Of a stretch of 64,000 nt of DNA, positions 9,014 through 17,037 are shown piece after piece; within the stretch, counting starts at the first letter, position 1, and each line of letters opens with the position of its first letter. The translations under genes and the position numbers were made by a program. The stretch comes from Flavimaribacter sp039888615. GTDB taxonomy: Bacteria > Pseudomonadota > Alphaproteobacteria > Rhizobiales > Rhizobiaceae. A model generated the notes under the pieces. The model made no database searches. It had not been told where the DNA came from and worked only from the letters and a program-made list of their open reading frames with translations. The stretch lies in assembly GCA_039888615.1 (NCBI GenBank), contig JBDQQS010000023.1; one strand, written 5' to 3'.

Positions 9014-12000
9014 CTAGTGTGCCTCGGTGCGCGAGTGAATGTGCGATCCGGTCGGTGTGACTTCGACATCGAAGCCAGCTGTGATCAGGGTTTTCACCTG
9101 TTCGGTATGGGAGATCAGACCTACCGCCCGCATTTCGTTAGTAAGCGAATAAAGCGTCTCCAGAGCGATGTTCAGTGTCTCGTCATCGAGAGTGCCAAAT
9201 CCCTCGTCGATGAAAATGGCGTCGAGCCTGATTCCGCCGCTATTTTGTTGAACGACGTCTGAGAGTCCGAGTGCCAGTGCCAACGAGGCCTGAAAACCCT
9301 CTCCTCCCGACATCGTCCTCGTCGATCTAGACTTCTCCGTATTGGCATCGTGAACAGCGATATCGAGGCCGCGTTTGCTGACGCCCCCCGATACCTCTTC
9401 AGGCCGATGCAGCTGATAGCGATTGCTCGACATCGGTCCCAATCTGAGGTTGGCCGCGACAAGCACTTCGTCGAACATGGCCGCGATGGCAAAATCGGGC
9501 AGCCGCACCTTCCGGTCATTGTTGCCATTCACCAGATTTGCGATTTCACCTAGCGGTGCGTAGCGTTCCTCCAAGGAAGCGATTTTCTCGGAAATCTTTT
9601 CCACTGACTGCAGCACGGCTGCCTTGCGGTTCAGTTCCGTTTGAAGTCGTGTCCGCTCATTTTGGTTGGTTTCCAGCTCGGTGGCAAAGCCGGACACTTT
9701 TTCCTTAAGGCCATCCATGTCCGGATGTTCACGCTCGCCGATCTCCGCTTCGAGACGCTTTAACCGATCTGTGTTGGCCGCGAGGCTCTGCTCATGATCC
9801 TTGACAGCCGTCTCCAGTTCGTCGACTTGGTCAAGATCCGTTTTGGCAGACTGAAACAACTCCGCGCTAAGGCCCGCATTCGCGAGTCCATTGGCAAGTG
9901 TACTGCCTGCATCTTCCAGAATGTCGCGGGCGCGGGCCAGTGCCGTTTCCGCCCCGATGCGGCCTTCCGATGCGGCGGCGAGCGCAACGGCAGTTTCCTT
10001 GTCAGCATCGAGAGCTGCCTGATGCATTTTGGCCAGTTCATCTCGTTCGGCAACGGCGGCCCCGAGGGCGTCTGTCAGGTGGTTTGCCTCGCGGTACGCC
10101 ACCGGAACCTCTCGAAGCATTGCATCCAGTTTGGTCTGGACGGTCGACATTTCTGCCTTACTATCCAGCAGGGCTTGTTTGGCCTCTTCATGGAACCGAA
10201 CAGCGTCACTTGCTGTGGTCTCGGCTTCATTGAGGCGATCGGCCAGATTCGCGAACCGGTCATCCGCATCGAGAGCGGCTTTCTTTTCGGCCGCCGCCGC
10301 AAGTAGCGGCAGCAATGTCTCGCGAGAGCGAGCAGGTGCCGAGTGATCCGCAAGCGCGCGCTCCCGGTCTTCCAACAAATCCTCTGCCGAGCGTAAGGCA
10401 CTTCGGGCCTCCTGTTCAGCCGCCTTTGCAAGTTCCAATGCCTTTTGCGCCGTGTCGAACGCCTCATGGCGACCCTGACGCGAGGAATCGCCGGTGGCCG
10501 GCGCCGGGTGATGGGTTGAACCGCAAGCCGGGCAGGGCTCGTTATCACGAAGTTTGCGGGCCACATGAAGCGCCTGGATGTCGGTCAAATCCTGTTCGGC
10601 GGACGCAAAGGTGGCAGTACAGCTCTGTAGGTGTGCGGCGGTTCGCTGATGTGCCTCCGCCAAAGCCCCAACCTTCTCTTTCTGCTGATCTCTGCGGGTA
10701 ACGGCCTTCTCATAGTCGCCGAGAACTTCAGCTTCTCTTTGCAGGTCCACCAATTGGGCCGCCGCATCGCTGAGAGCCTTGTCATGTCCAGGTTGCAGCT
10801 TCTGCAGGGCTCGAAGGGCACCCAGCTGCTCGCCGGCATCATCGGCCGCCTGCTTCGCTGCGAGCGCCTGGTTGTTTGCACCGGCAACCGCGTCGGTCTT
10901 CTCGGTGAGATCGTTCTTGAGCTCGGAGGTCTGATCGAGCGTTGTCTTCCAGCGATCGAGCTCTTGCACTTTGCGGTCTGCGGCCTCCCTTCGGGGGGCG
11001 TTTTCAGTTGCACGCGAAAGCGCATTCCGCGCGGCCGTGCGCGCGGTGTCCGCAGCGGCTAACTTATCTTCAGCTGCCGCATATGCGGTTGCCGCATCAG
11101 TGTGATTGCTGCGTGCGCCTGCCTCTGCCTTCTCGAGAGGCATGAGCGTCGCGGCAATCCGCGCCCGTTTTGATCGAGCCCGCAAATTCTCGATTTGCTG
11201 ACCTCGGCCTTCGAGAGTAGTTTTGTCCCGTTTGGCATCCTCAAGGTCTGAGAATTTCTGAGATAGTGCCTCAGCTGCCGCCAGCGCCTCGCGATGGTCA
11301 GCGAGGGTCGTTTCGAGCGACTCGATCCGACCATTGATCGCGTCTATGGCCGCCTTGTCCTTGGCAGTATCAGCCCGAAATGCATCTTCTGTTTCGTGAT
11401 TGAGCAGTGTTTCCCGCTTGAGCCGCTCATCATGAATCTCTTGGCGTAGGTTAGCAGCCTGACGTTTTATTCTTTCGACAAATCCCTCATAGAGCTGCAC
11501 ATCAAAAAGCCGCTTCAGGATGGGGGAGCGCTCATCGGAGCTGGCGGTCAGGATCTTGCGGAAGTCCCCTTGCGGCAGCAGGACAATCTGTCGGAACTGG
11601 GCGGCATTGTAGCCCAACAGTTCTTCGATCATTCCGTCGACGGCTTTAACTTTTTTCTCAGCCAGGACGGCGCCACGGTGGTCTGGAGTGATCTCATCAA
11701 GCGCCATGCCCGTGGCCTTGAAGAGATAAGCTTCGTGGGGCTGATGTGCCGTGCCCGCCCCTCTATTTGCGGCGCGGGTCTGGCTAGGCACCCGATGTAT
11801 CACATAGCGCTCTTCGCCAAGCTCGAACACAAGCTCCACCTCTGTCAACGCAGTTGCGCCGGCATGGTGAGAGATCATGTCCTCTGCAGATCGCTCGGCC
11901 CCGGAGGACTCGCCAAAGAGAGCGAACGAGATGCCATCGAATATTGTCGTCTTGCCTGCGCCCGTGTCGCCGTAGATGCCGAAGATGCCGGCATCCATCG

Positions 12001-12073
12001 CAACTGTGAAATCGACGATCTCTCTGCCCGCATATGGACCAAAAGCCGTCATGGTTAGCCGGATCGGTCGCAT
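9014..12073 (-). CDS. sbcC: Exonuclease subunit SbcC
   Basis: A 1,019-residue SMC/Rad50-type ATPase. The N-terminus has the P-loop YGDTGAGKTT and the typical opening FGPYAGREIVDF. Long coiled coils follow, interrupted near residue 515 by CPACGS, the zinc hook that joins two molecules. The C-terminus has the signature TMSGGEGFQASLALALGLSD and the Walker B FIDEGFGTLDDE. With SbcD it forms a complex that cuts hairpins and palindromic DNA and processes DNA ends. The start ATG overlaps the sbcD stop by one base. A copy in a defence island, with a WYL regulator divergent to it, is probably an accessory copy rather than the housekeeping one; that is inference. Confidence 0.93.
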   Translation of the reverse strand: MRPIRLTMTAFGPYAGREIVDFTVAMDAGIFGIYGDTGAGKTTIFDGISFALFGESSGAERSAEDMISHHAGATALTEVELVFELGEERYVIHRVPSQTRAANRGAGTAHQPHEAYLFKATGMALDEITPDHRGAVLAEKKVKAVDGMIEELLGYNAAQFRQIVLLPQGDFRKILTASSDERSPILKRLFDVQLYEGFVERIKRQAANLRQEIHDERLKRETLLNHETEDAFRADTAKDKAAIDAINGRIESLETTLADHREALAAAEALSQKFSDLEDAKRDKTTLEGRGQQIENLRARSKRARIAATLMPLEKAEAGARSNHTDAATAYAAAEDKLAAADTARTAARNALSRATENAPRREAADRKVQELDRWKTTLDQTSELKNDLTEKTDAVAGANNQALAAKQAADDAGEQLGALRALQKLQPGHDKALSDAAAQLVDLQREAEVLGDYEKAVTRRDQQKEKVGALAEAHQRTAAHLQSCTATFASAEQDLTDIQALHVARKLRDNEPCPACGSTHHPAPATGDSSRQGRHEAFDTAQKALELAKAAEQEARSALRSAEDLLEDRERALADHSAPARSRETLLPLLAAAAEKKAALDADDRFANLADRLNEAETTASDAVRFHEEAKQALLDSKAEMSTVQTKLDAMLREVPVAYREANHLTDALGAAVAERDELAKMHQAALDADKETAVALAAASEGRIGAETALARARDILEDAGSTLANGLANAGLSAELFQSAKTDLDQVDELETAVKDHEQSLAANTDRLKRLEAEIGEREHPDMDGLKEKVSGFATELETNQNERTRLQTELNRKAAVLQSVEKISEKIASLEERYAPLGEIANLVNGNNDRKVRLPDFAIAAMFDEVLVAANLRLGPMSSNRYQLHRPEEVSGGVSKRGLDIAVHDANTEKSRSTRTMSGGEGFQASLALALGLSDVVQQNSGGIRLDAIFIDEGFGTLDDETLNIALETLYSLTNEMRAVGLISHTEQVKTLITAGFDVEVTPTGSHIHSRTEAH

Positions 12074-13215
12074 CAGATCTCCTCCCTGATGGGTTCATCG
12101 ATCAACTGCGCAATGACGCCCTGCTCAACTTCGGTGGGTTTCTCCCCACGCACATAGGTCACAAACTCCGCGATCACACTGACCGGATCGTCCAGTTTCG
12201 AATGCGCTCGTCCCGAAGCCGTGATCACCAGATCCTGTTTTTTCTCGCGAAGCGTCTGAAGTATGTTTGGATAAAAGGGCCGCAGCTGCGCGGCGGGTTC
12301 GACCAGTGCGCCTTCGTCTAAAAGAACGGCGCAGATCAGATCCTCGCTAGGGTTGGCTTGTGCTTCGGCGACCAGTTCGGCCAGCAATCCTCGCACCTCG
12401 CGGACACGGCGCAAAGGCTTGAACGCAATCTGGTCGAAATCGACCAAGCTTCCGTCGACCGCGAGATCGAAGACGATCATGGACTTTGATGTGTTCGCTT
12501 CGTCAAAGCCGAAAGCCAAAGGCGATCCGCTGTAGAAAATTCCGTCTCTTCCAGCCGCTTGTGGGCGATGAAGGTGCCCCAATGCGACGTAGTCGGCGCC
12601 ATCGAAGATCGCCTGAGATACCATTTCGACGGTCCCGATAGCCAGGCGGCGCTCACTGTCACTCGGTTGGCAATCGGCGACAAAGGCATGGGCGACGATG
12701 ACCCAGCGGGCGCCTTCCGGTTTAAGGCGCCGCGCCGCCTCGATCTGGTTTCGGAGCACATCTTCCGGCGTCCGGATGGTCTCGTCCTCAAACTCGCGCC
12801 TCGCTGCATAGATTTCGCCATAGGGCAGAGCCGAAAACGCCACAGCTCCATGCTCATCCTCAAGCACGAGCGGCGTCTCGTCCTTCGAGAGCGGACCTCT
12901 GATGAGGATACGCCGCTTGTCGAAGAGCTTGGTGACCGCGCCCAGGCGCTGGCCTGAATCATGATTACCGGCGATCACGACGATCGCTGTCTCTGTCTCT
13001 TCGTAAACTCGTTCAATGAAATCGCTGTAGAGCTTAACAGCCGGTTCCGGCGGCGACGCCTTGTCATAGACATCACCGGCCACGATGAGAACGTCGATGT
13101 TCGATGCAACAATCACCTCGAAGATCTGATCCAGAACATGGGCTTGGTCCTCAAGCAGCGACACCCCGCGTAGCGAGCGTCCCAGATGCCAATCTGCTGT
13201 ATGAAGGATCTTCAT
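12073..13215 (-). CDS. sbcD: Exonuclease subunit SbcD
   Basis: A 380-residue calcineurin-like metallophosphoesterase. The dimetal motifs are present in order: HTADWHLGR (Asp8, His10), VAGDVYD, GNHDS and ALGHLHRPQ. It provides the Mn-dependent nuclease activity of the SbcCD complex, the bacterial counterpart of Mre11. It is first in the sbcDC operon and its stop overlaps the sbcC start by one base. The gene is transcribed divergently from the WYL regulator across 71 bp that contain a TACACGTGTA palindrome, so shared control is likely. Confidence 0.93.
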   Translation of the reverse strand: MKILHTADWHLGRSLRGVSLLEDQAHVLDQIFEVIVASNIDVLIVAGDVYDKASPPEPAVKLYSDFIERVYEETETAIVVIAGNHDSGQRLGAVTKLFDKRRILIRGPLSKDETPLVLEDEHGAVAFSALPYGEIYAARREFEDETIRTPEDVLRNQIEAARRLKPEGARWVIVAHAFVADCQPSDSERRLAIGTVEMVSQAIFDGADYVALGHLHRPQAAGRDGIFYSGSPLAFGFDEANTSKSMIVFDLAVDGSLVDFDQIAFKPLRRVREVRGLLAELVAEAQANPSEDLICAVLLDEGALVEPAAQLRPFYPNILQTLREKKQDLVITASGRAHSKLDDPVSVIAEFVTYVRGEKPTEVEQGVIAQLIDEPIREEI

Positions 13216-13226
13216 CTTGCACCGTC

Positions 13227-13248
13227 AATTAATACACGTGTAAAAATT
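13227..13248. promoter_or_regulatory. Palindromic operator candidate between sbcD and the WYL gene
   Basis: A perfect 10-bp palindrome TACACGTGTA (13233-13242) is flanked symmetrically on each side by AA and then AATT, giving a 22-bp quasi-dyad. It lies in the only intergenic space between the divergent sbcD and WYL genes. WYL regulators of the BrxR/CapW type bind palindromes in their own divergent promoters, so this is the obvious candidate site. Confidence 0.5.
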
Positions 13249-13286
13249 AGATGGACAAAAGGAGGGAGTCAAGCTAGTTTCTGCGC

Positions 13287-14096
13287 ATGGCCTTTGATGA
13301 CCTGAAACACGCACAACGCGCCCGCCTGGAGTATCTCGACCGACTTTTCTTTTGGGACGGTGCGGCAACCCGCACTTCGTTGATCAAGCAGTTTGGTATT
13401 TCAAACGCGCAGGCTGCACTCGACTTTCGCGCTTATCTCGCCGAGGCAAAAAAAGATGCGCTCCGCTACGACCCCTCATCACGCCAATACCTCGCGCAGG
13501 AAGACTTTCGCCGGCTGAGCGGGGAGGCCACATCGGCGGAACTGACGCAACTGCTGACCACCGATTCCGCCGCGGCGTATGACAGATTGCCAGACCTTCA
13601 GCGGATTCAGGATATGCGCGTGCTGCGCCCGCTCTATCGGGCATTCAAGGCCAAACAGGCGGTGAAAATAGTCTACCAATCGATGCGTGATCCAGAGCCG
13701 ATGACGCGTTGGATCGCTCCAGTTCGCTTCGCTTCGGATGGTGTTCGACTGCATGTCCGTGCCTGGTGCTACACCCGACAGGCCTTTCGGGATTTCCACC
13801 CGGCGCGCATAGACCCCAAACGATCGTTTAAGGAGACAAGGCCTGCCGAAGCCGTACCAACTGACGAAGACTGGTTCACCTGGGCCATATTGAAGCTCCA
13901 GCCCCATTCTCGACTGACGGATGCCCAACAGCGTGTTGTGCGGATCGAGTTCGGGTTCACGGCCGACGTGCTCGAAGTCCGAACCAGGAAAGCGCTTGAG
14001 TTTTACACCGAGCGCCGATGGGGGCTCGAACAGAAGGAGCCCAGGCTCGAGCGCGTTTCCACGGAATATGTCGTCATGGGTGCGGAGGAAAACTGA
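13287..14096 (+). CDS. WYL-domain transcriptional regulator
   Basis: The 269-residue protein has an N-terminal winged helix (residues 10-70, including SLIKQFGISNAQAALDFRAYL), a central region with VKIVYQSMRDPEPMTRWIAPVRFASDGVRLHVRAWCYTR typical of WYL domains, and a C-terminal WCX-like part (VRIEFGFTADVLEVRTRKALEFY). The length and domain order match the BrxR/CapW family, which represses phage-defence operons until a nucleic-acid or nucleotide ligand relieves it. It is divergent from sbcDC and its stop overlaps the WGR gene start by one base (TGATG). It probably controls both directions. Confidence 0.85.
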   Translation: MAFDDLKHAQRARLEYLDRLFFWDGAATRTSLIKQFGISNAQAALDFRAYLAEAKKDALRYDPSSRQYLAQEDFRRLSGEATSAELTQLLTTDSAAAYDRLPDLQRIQDMRVLRPLYRAFKAKQAVKIVYQSMRDPEPMTRWIAPVRFASDGVRLHVRAWCYTRQAFRDFHPARIDPKRSFKETRPAEAVPTDEDWFTWAILKLQPHSRLTDAQQRVVRIEFGFTADVLEVRTRKALEFYTERRWGLEQKEPRLERVSTEYVVMGAEEN

Positions 14097-14341
14097 TGCA
14101 ATTTGACATGCGTCGCGTCGACCCGTCACGCAATATGAACCGCTTCTATTCCGTGGAGTTGACTAAAGACCTTTTCGGTGCTCATGGCGTACATCGTCAG
14201 TGGGGGCGGTTCGGCACATGGGGACGACACCGGTTTGACTGGTACAAATCGCTACCCGAGGCCGAGCGCGCTCTATCCGATCTGGTCAAACAAAAACTGG
14301 CGCGCGGCTATCTGCTTAAGGCACCGGTCCCTGATGCATAA
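14096..14341 (+). CDS. Small WGR-domain protein
   Basis: An 81-residue protein that is almost entirely a WGR domain: FDMRRVDPSRNMNRFYSVEL at the start, then HRQWGRFGTWGRHRFDWY with the naming Trp-Gly-Arg, then the closing helix. WGR domains in PARP1-type proteins bind nucleic acid ends; small stand-alone versions are common on alphaproteobacterial mobile elements. The ATG at 14096 overlaps the WYL gene stop, so the two form an operon. Its 3' end overlaps the convergent DUF6527 gene by 26 bp. A second stand-alone WGR gene lies at 44.4 kb. Confidence 0.85.
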   Translation: MQFDMRRVDPSRNMNRFYSVELTKDLFGAHGVHRQWGRFGTWGRHRFDWYKSLPEAERALSDLVKQKLARGYLLKAPVPDA

Positions 14342-14741
14342 AGGTCAGCACTGCTGAGTTTTCGAGTTCGTGGCCGCTGCCGTTGGCCGGTAACTTTGGT
14401 CGTCCGCCCTTGCACCACTGAACCTGACCCTGGTTGATCCAGAAATGACACCCGCACGCGTTTTGCTGATGCACTGACGGCTTGACCGTTGGTCGCCTCC
14501 AAAAGTCTTCCGAGATCGTCCAGCGTGGTCGCCGGGTGGGGTTCAAGGATAGGTTTATGACCTCTCCGCAGCCCCCCGGGCACTTAAGGCAGGCCCATTT
14601 CCTGATGCCACCACTTTCCACGAGCGTGACGCATTGGTCCGCGACCTGTGATCTATCCGGAAATGACGGGCTAATGTCGGTCAACAGGTCATAGCGCAGC
14701 AAACGGAGATGGCGGAGAAACTTCGAAATTTGGCGTTTCAT
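14316..14741 (-). CDS. DUF6527 family protein
   Basis: A 141-residue protein with the characteristic segment WACLKCPGGCGEVINLSLNPTRRPRW, then TVKPSVHQQNACGCHFWINQGQVQWC. The Cys and His residues form probable zinc sites. DUF6527 genes are recurrently found at the end of ubiquitin-like conjugation operons, as here, where it follows the JAB-E1 gene with one base between stop and start. Its role is not established; a zinc-binding accessory or hydrolase has been suggested for such proteins. The 3' end overlaps the convergent WGR gene by 26 bp. Confidence 0.8.
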   Translation of the reverse strand: MKRQISKFLRHLRLLRYDLLTDISPSFPDRSQVADQCVTLVESGGIRKWACLKCPGGCGEVINLSLNPTRRPRWTISEDFWRRPTVKPSVHQQNACGCHFWINQGQVQWCKGGRPKLPANGSGHELENSAVLTFMHQGPVP

Positions 14742-14742
14742 G

Positions 14743-16134
14743 TCAGCTCACCATGTCCAGAAATGGCCGTACATCCGCGCGACCGAGCGTCTCTGCCTGG
14801 CTGCAACACGGGCAGCCGGATCGTGACTCTACCAAAGGCCTGCGTTCGTCTCGTGCATGGAAGCGCCGGATGCGTGTAGGCAACATCCCGGCTTCACCGG
14901 CAAGTGCGGTCACGCCCGCCAGCCATTCATTTACCGCCATGGTCGCCGCCTCGGTCGTGAAAGTAACAACTGCCGGAGATGGGTCGCCTTCTCCCAGGAC
15001 ATATGCTTCCTCTTTTAGACGCTGATAGGCGTCAGGATCATTCCGTCTAAGCGCCTCTTCACGCGCGCGGCGCGGATCGACATAATCGCCGCAGAGCAGA
15101 CAAGGATGGCCAGGCACGAGCGTTGAAACTCGGGCGAAGAGATCGAATGCGGTGCCCGTCCGCCGCTGCATGGCAAGCCCCACGTCTATCACGGGGATAC
15201 CGTAGAACCGGGCAAAGCGGTTCAGAAACAGTCGGCCGGTATGATCGTCCGTGCAGCAGAAGATCACATCGCAGGCTTTGAGCGCATCCCACGTTTCCGG
15301 ATGTCCGGCCCAGGCATTTATTGTCACCAACGTCATGCCGAGGCCGGATTCCAATACAGTCCGTGTGTGTATGGAGGTCTTCGGCATCTTCGCATCGACA
15401 TCCGAGCGCCGTGCACCATGGAGGCGGTTGAGATTGGTCTCGTCCACGATGTCCTTGTCGAACTGAACGGCCTCGGCGACGCCAAGCCTTAACAAGAGAG
15501 GCAGGAGCGCGCTCCCGGTGGCACCCCCGCCAGCAATTCCACACCGAAAGCCCGACACCTGCCGCGACGCCTCCTTCCCGAACAGCCGAACCTGGCGGTC
15601 CAAGAAATCCTCCGGAGTTCCCTCGAGACCCGAAATACGCAAGCGGGGTCCGGCATGCAGGATCCTGCCAATGTCGATTGCTGTGTCCGCCTGTGTCCAA
15701 ATGCGTGCGGCGATGTCACCATCCCCGGCTATGACGATACTGATCAGCCCGGGCATCCCTTTCATAAGAGCGGTACGGGCAAGTTCGGCTTCGTTGCGAT
15801 CGTCCTGTTCGGAAAATCTGGCATCGCCTTTCGGATGGCTGTGGACAAGGGCCGGCACGAGACCAGCGATTTTTGCGTCATTCAACAGCCGCATGAAGCC
15901 GTCTGTCTGCCAAGTGACATGCCGCCCCGAGGCCGAGACAAAAGCGTCGTCATCGATTTGGTCGAACTGATGCGAAATCAAACGCCGGCGCGACGCCTTG
16001 GTCCACGGGTCGGATTCGATGTCGGCGATGCCAAAGAGCATGTAGGCCGATCGCTCTGATCCGGCCCCTTGCGTCAGCAGGGACCGGATTTGCGTCTCGT
16101 GCGGGTCCAGAAGGACGAGATCCTGTGTTTTCAT
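14743..16134 (-). CDS. JAB-E1 fusion: deubiquitinase-like domain plus ThiF/E1-like adenylating domain
   Basis: From the ATG at 16134 the product is 463 residues. The N-terminal JAB domain has the full JAMM metal site: His98-x-His100, seven residues, Ser108-x-x-Asp111 (VHSHPKGDARFSEQDD), as in isopeptidases that remove ubiquitin. The C-terminal E1/ThiF domain has the nucleotide loop GGGATGSAL (202-210), FDKDIVDETNLNRL (225-238) and CCTDDHTGR (293-301), plus Cys pairs CLLC and CPCC that probably bind zinc. It should adenylate a ubiquitin-like C-terminus and also deconjugate it. The upstream reading frame to 16272 is rejected because the ATG overlaps the stop of the preceding polyUbl-E2 gene (TGATG). 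Confidence 0.85.
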   Translation of the reverse strand: MKTQDLVLLDPHETQIRSLLTQGAGSERSAYMLFGIADIESDPWTKASRRRLISHQFDQIDDDAFVSASGRHVTWQTDGFMRLLNDAKIAGLVPALVHSHPKGDARFSEQDDRNEAELARTALMKGMPGLISIVIAGDGDIAARIWTQADTAIDIGRILHAGPRLRISGLEGTPEDFLDRQVRLFGKEASRQVSGFRCGIAGGGATGSALLPLLLRLGVAEAVQFDKDIVDETNLNRLHGARRSDVDAKMPKTSIHTRTVLESGLGMTLVTINAWAGHPETWDALKACDVIFCCTDDHTGRLFLNRFARFYGIPVIDVGLAMQRRTGTAFDLFARVSTLVPGHPCLLCGDYVDPRRAREEALRRNDPDAYQRLKEEAYVLGEGDPSPAVVTFTTEAATMAVNEWLAGVTALAGEAGMLPTRIRRFHARDERRPLVESRSGCPCCSQAETLGRADVRPFLDMVS

Positions 16135-16988
16135 CACGCCCGGGCCTCCATCAAAGCAGTCCGCACGCGGGCGACCATGGTCTGAAGACCATCGACGCCG
16201 GGGCGCCAGGCATTGTTGTGCCGCGACCAGCGCTGCCAGACACGTCCCGCAAAATGATGCTCCTTTTTGCATGCCTTCGGCACCTGCCCGGTCCCGGCCA
16301 GCGTCACCTTCGGCGACACATAGAACATGTCGGGCGGACAGTCGGGATAGCCACTAGGCAGCAGGATCAGAATATCAGCTGTCTCATGGTCGAATTTGCC
16401 CTCCGGCAAGGGCAGGGCTTTCAGGATGATCCCCGTATTGCGGCCTTCCGTCACGACTTCAAACTCGTAGCCGTGATCCGAAAGGTAGGTCTGATCTTTC
16501 GACGGAAGGGCGTCCCCCTCCGTCGTCTGATCAATAAGCGACACGAAGCGTTCCACCCCGACGTCGGCCAGGTTGATCACATCGGTATCGGTGATCTTCT
16601 TGTCGTGCTGACCGGGGATCTCCTGCCAGAGATTGTAGTTCGCCGGCAGCTTGGCCAGCTTGCGCAGCACAAAGCCACTGATGCAGGCCCGCGGCCATTC
16701 AAGATCGGCGTCGTCGATCTTGAACTTGAAGCTCCGATCCGAACGAGTAACCAGTACCCTCTCGGCGCCGCGACCGTTCAGGTCATAGCTTTCGTCAAGG
16801 CGGATGTCTTCGAAGTCCCCATTGGGCAGAATGGCAATTGCCACATGCTCATCGACGGGATGTCCGCCAGTGGCCTCGATCAACTGCCGCCCCAAAACCT
16901 TGGGATCGTCAAAGATGTGCTTTTTGAAGTTGAGGCTCTCATCGGCGATGAGAACCGGGAAGCGAGGAGTGTTTCCTTGCGGTTTCAT
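16134..16988 (-). CDS. Double ubiquitin-like protein fused to an E2-like domain (multiubiquitin / Prok-E2_E)
   Basis: The 284-residue product from the ATG at 16988 shows two beta-grasp-like repeats, about residues 10-83 (FPVLIADESLNFKKHIF...) and 86-152 (FKFKIDDADLEWPRACISG...), like the multiubiquitin domain family. The C-terminal 120 residues match the E2-like family E: ILILLPSGYPDCPPDMFYVSP (207-226) and VWQRWSRHNNAWRPGVDGLQT (250-270). Cys240 sits about 20 residues after the Pro-Pro, where a classical E2 has its catalytic Cys, but this needs alignment. The C-terminus (EARA) has no Gly-Gly. Its stop overlaps the JAB-E1 start. The gene begins 49 bp after the helicase stop. Confidence 0.82.
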   Translation of the reverse strand: MKPQGNTPRFPVLIADESLNFKKHIFDDPKVLGRQLIEATGGHPVDEHVAIAILPNGDFEDIRLDESYDLNGRGAERVLVTRSDRSFKFKIDDADLEWPRACISGFVLRKLAKLPANYNLWQEIPGQHDKKITDTDVINLADVGVERFVSLIDQTTEGDALPSKDQTYLSDHGYEFEVVTEGRNTGIILKALPLPEGKFDHETADILILLPSGYPDCPPDMFYVSPKVTLAGTGQVPKACKKEHHFAGRVWQRWSRHNNAWRPGVDGLQTMVARVRTALMEARA

Positions 16989-17037
16989 GTTTGATTTCCT
17001 TGTGTTGTATGAGGCCGCAGACACCATGTCTGCGCCT

